Notes under the pieces: model-generated | Told to the model about the DNA's origin: nothing | Seen by the model: only the letters and a program-made list of their open reading frames with translations | Databases searched by the model: none | Shown: piece by piece, positions 62,986 through 64,000 of the stretch | How the letters are laid out: each line of letters opens with the position of its first letter | Numbering within the stretch: position 1 is the first letter of the stretch | Source: Bondarzewia mesenterica | Taxonomy: Eukaryota; Basidiomycota; Agaricomycetes; Russulales; Bondarzewiaceae | NCBI GenBank assembly: GCA_004802705.1 | Contig: SGPL01000099.1 | Span: 1-64,000, forward strand | Direction of reading: 5' to 3' | Length of the DNA stretch: 64,000 nt | Made by a program: the position numbers and the translations under genes

Positions 62986-64000
62986 GAGAGGAGGCACTAA
63001 GGAGATGCCTTGCCTCAGCGATGGTCTCTCATGTAGCCTCTACTGTGATACCTTCATCATCAGAGGCAGAACTGAGCCACTCTCATCGAGGGACTGTGCA
63101 GGTTATAAAGATTATAGTGCCACCTGCACTGATACTGACATACAAGGTAGTGCTCTATGATAAGTAGGAGTGTCTCATACACAAGGGGTCAATATCAAGA
63201 TCACTGCCATCATCATGCATCTTAGCTAAGCTGAGGAAGAGTAAGTCATATAGTATATGTTTTTGTTTTGACAATGCTAACAAATATTAACAGTGAAGGT
63301 GGTAGTTCTCATATGGAGATTCATTAAGCTAGCTCAGTTGGTGACAAGATCATTAAGGGACATCAGGATAGAGGTGGACATAGCCATCTCTGACATACCC
63401 ATTCTTGCTGTCCTCATTGCTCCCACTGCCCCTACTATTTCTATTGCCCCTACTATTCCTGCCACTACTACTATTCTCACCATCCTCACAGCCTCTACTA
63501 CTGCTCTCACTGTTCCTGCTACTCCCACTACCTCTGCTGCTCCTATTGCCCTTACTGAGGCCCCATAATTTGAGGCCAGTTTACTACTTGTAGACCCTAT
63601 AGAGATCATCAATGAGCTCTAAAGAATGTTCAATTTTATGAGAGGGTTGATCAACCAGGTGAGATAATGATAGATAATGATAGAGCAGATCACGGTGCAT
63701 GCATTGAGGACTTGATGTGCTGTATCAATCTGCTTGAGGTAGCAGTGGGTGGACTATTGGTACAAGCCCAAGTAGGCCCATCAGTAGAGAGTGGCAGTAG
63801 TGGCAAAGTCAATACTACTGATACTGACTCACTCTCCTCCTCACTTCCTCCACTCCTTCAGTTCTCCTTCTTTCTATCCTTTACCTCTCCACCTCCTCTA
63901 TCCCCTTCATTCTCCCTCCTTTCATTAGCATTGACTGCCTCAATGCCTCCACCAGCATCAGTAGGTGTCCTCAACGTCAGCATTTATACTGACTCACTGA
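62986..64000. other. AT-rich, CpG-poor DNA, low-complexity coding traces
   Basis: A fragment at about 63293-63568 encodes Ala/Pro/Thr/Ile-rich low complexity on the plus strand, and Ser/Thr-type runs lie near 63820-63910. They may be the disordered tail of the same decayed ORF as the Cys motif. No intact gene is seen. Confidence 0.4.

Overview
This window is nuclear DNA of a basidiomycete fungus, most likely an Agaricomycete. Genes are dense and broken by many short introns of about 40-90 nt. Products are typical of mushroom-forming fungi: a GH17 glucanase, the DASH subunit Duo1, a TRP/Flc membrane protein, ATG27, TRAPP subunit Trs65, a Rho GTPase, a DUF4045-gelsolin protein, and remnants of Plavaka and Ty3/Gypsy elements. 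No tRNA, rRNA or CRISPR array was found.

Layout. 1-3182: an amidohydrolase (copy A, minus, cut by the window edge and carrying three single-base disruptions). 4056-5803: a nuclear-looking protein with a faint AF4 C-terminal-domain layout. 5.8-9.2 kb: no gene, with C/T-rich tracts. 9160-10214: ribosomal protein uS7 (RPS5). 11025-12886: a coiled-coil protein. 13679-14652: a small secreted Cys-rich protein. 15167-16146: DUO1. 16462-21238: DUF4045-gelsolin protein. 22194-23632: GH17 glucanase. 24026-25435: RhoGAP-like copy 1 (minus). 25916-29744: amidohydrolase copy B (plus, intact, 18 exons). 30326-32845: ML/TRP (Flc-like) membrane protein. 33252-35560: Mgs1/WRNIP1 AAA ATPase. 36097-37304: pyroglutamyl-peptidase-like protein. 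39539-40771: Rho GTPase. 41706-44771: Trs65. 45286-46694: RhoGAP-like copy 2 (plus). 47210-49088: ataxin-3/Josephin protein. 49375-50538: ATG27. 51022-53108: RNase H1 N-terminal (viroplasmin) domain protein. From about 53.1 kb to the end the DNA becomes AT-rich and CpG-poor and holds only decayed transposons and satellite-like repeats.

Three structural points stand out. First, a RhoGAP gene with its promoter is duplicated in inverted orientation about 20 kb apart, and both copies have Lys where the catalytic arginine finger should be. Second, exon chains reconstructed by hand need microexons of 7, 11 and 12 nt in three unrelated gene families; in the two amidohydrolase paralogues the exon lengths match one for one. 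Third, several otherwise intact genes are broken by one base at homopolymers or at N characters, so the sequence has residual indel errors or real polymorphism. Gene models were built by eye from splice signals, reading phase and family motifs; no database search was possible.
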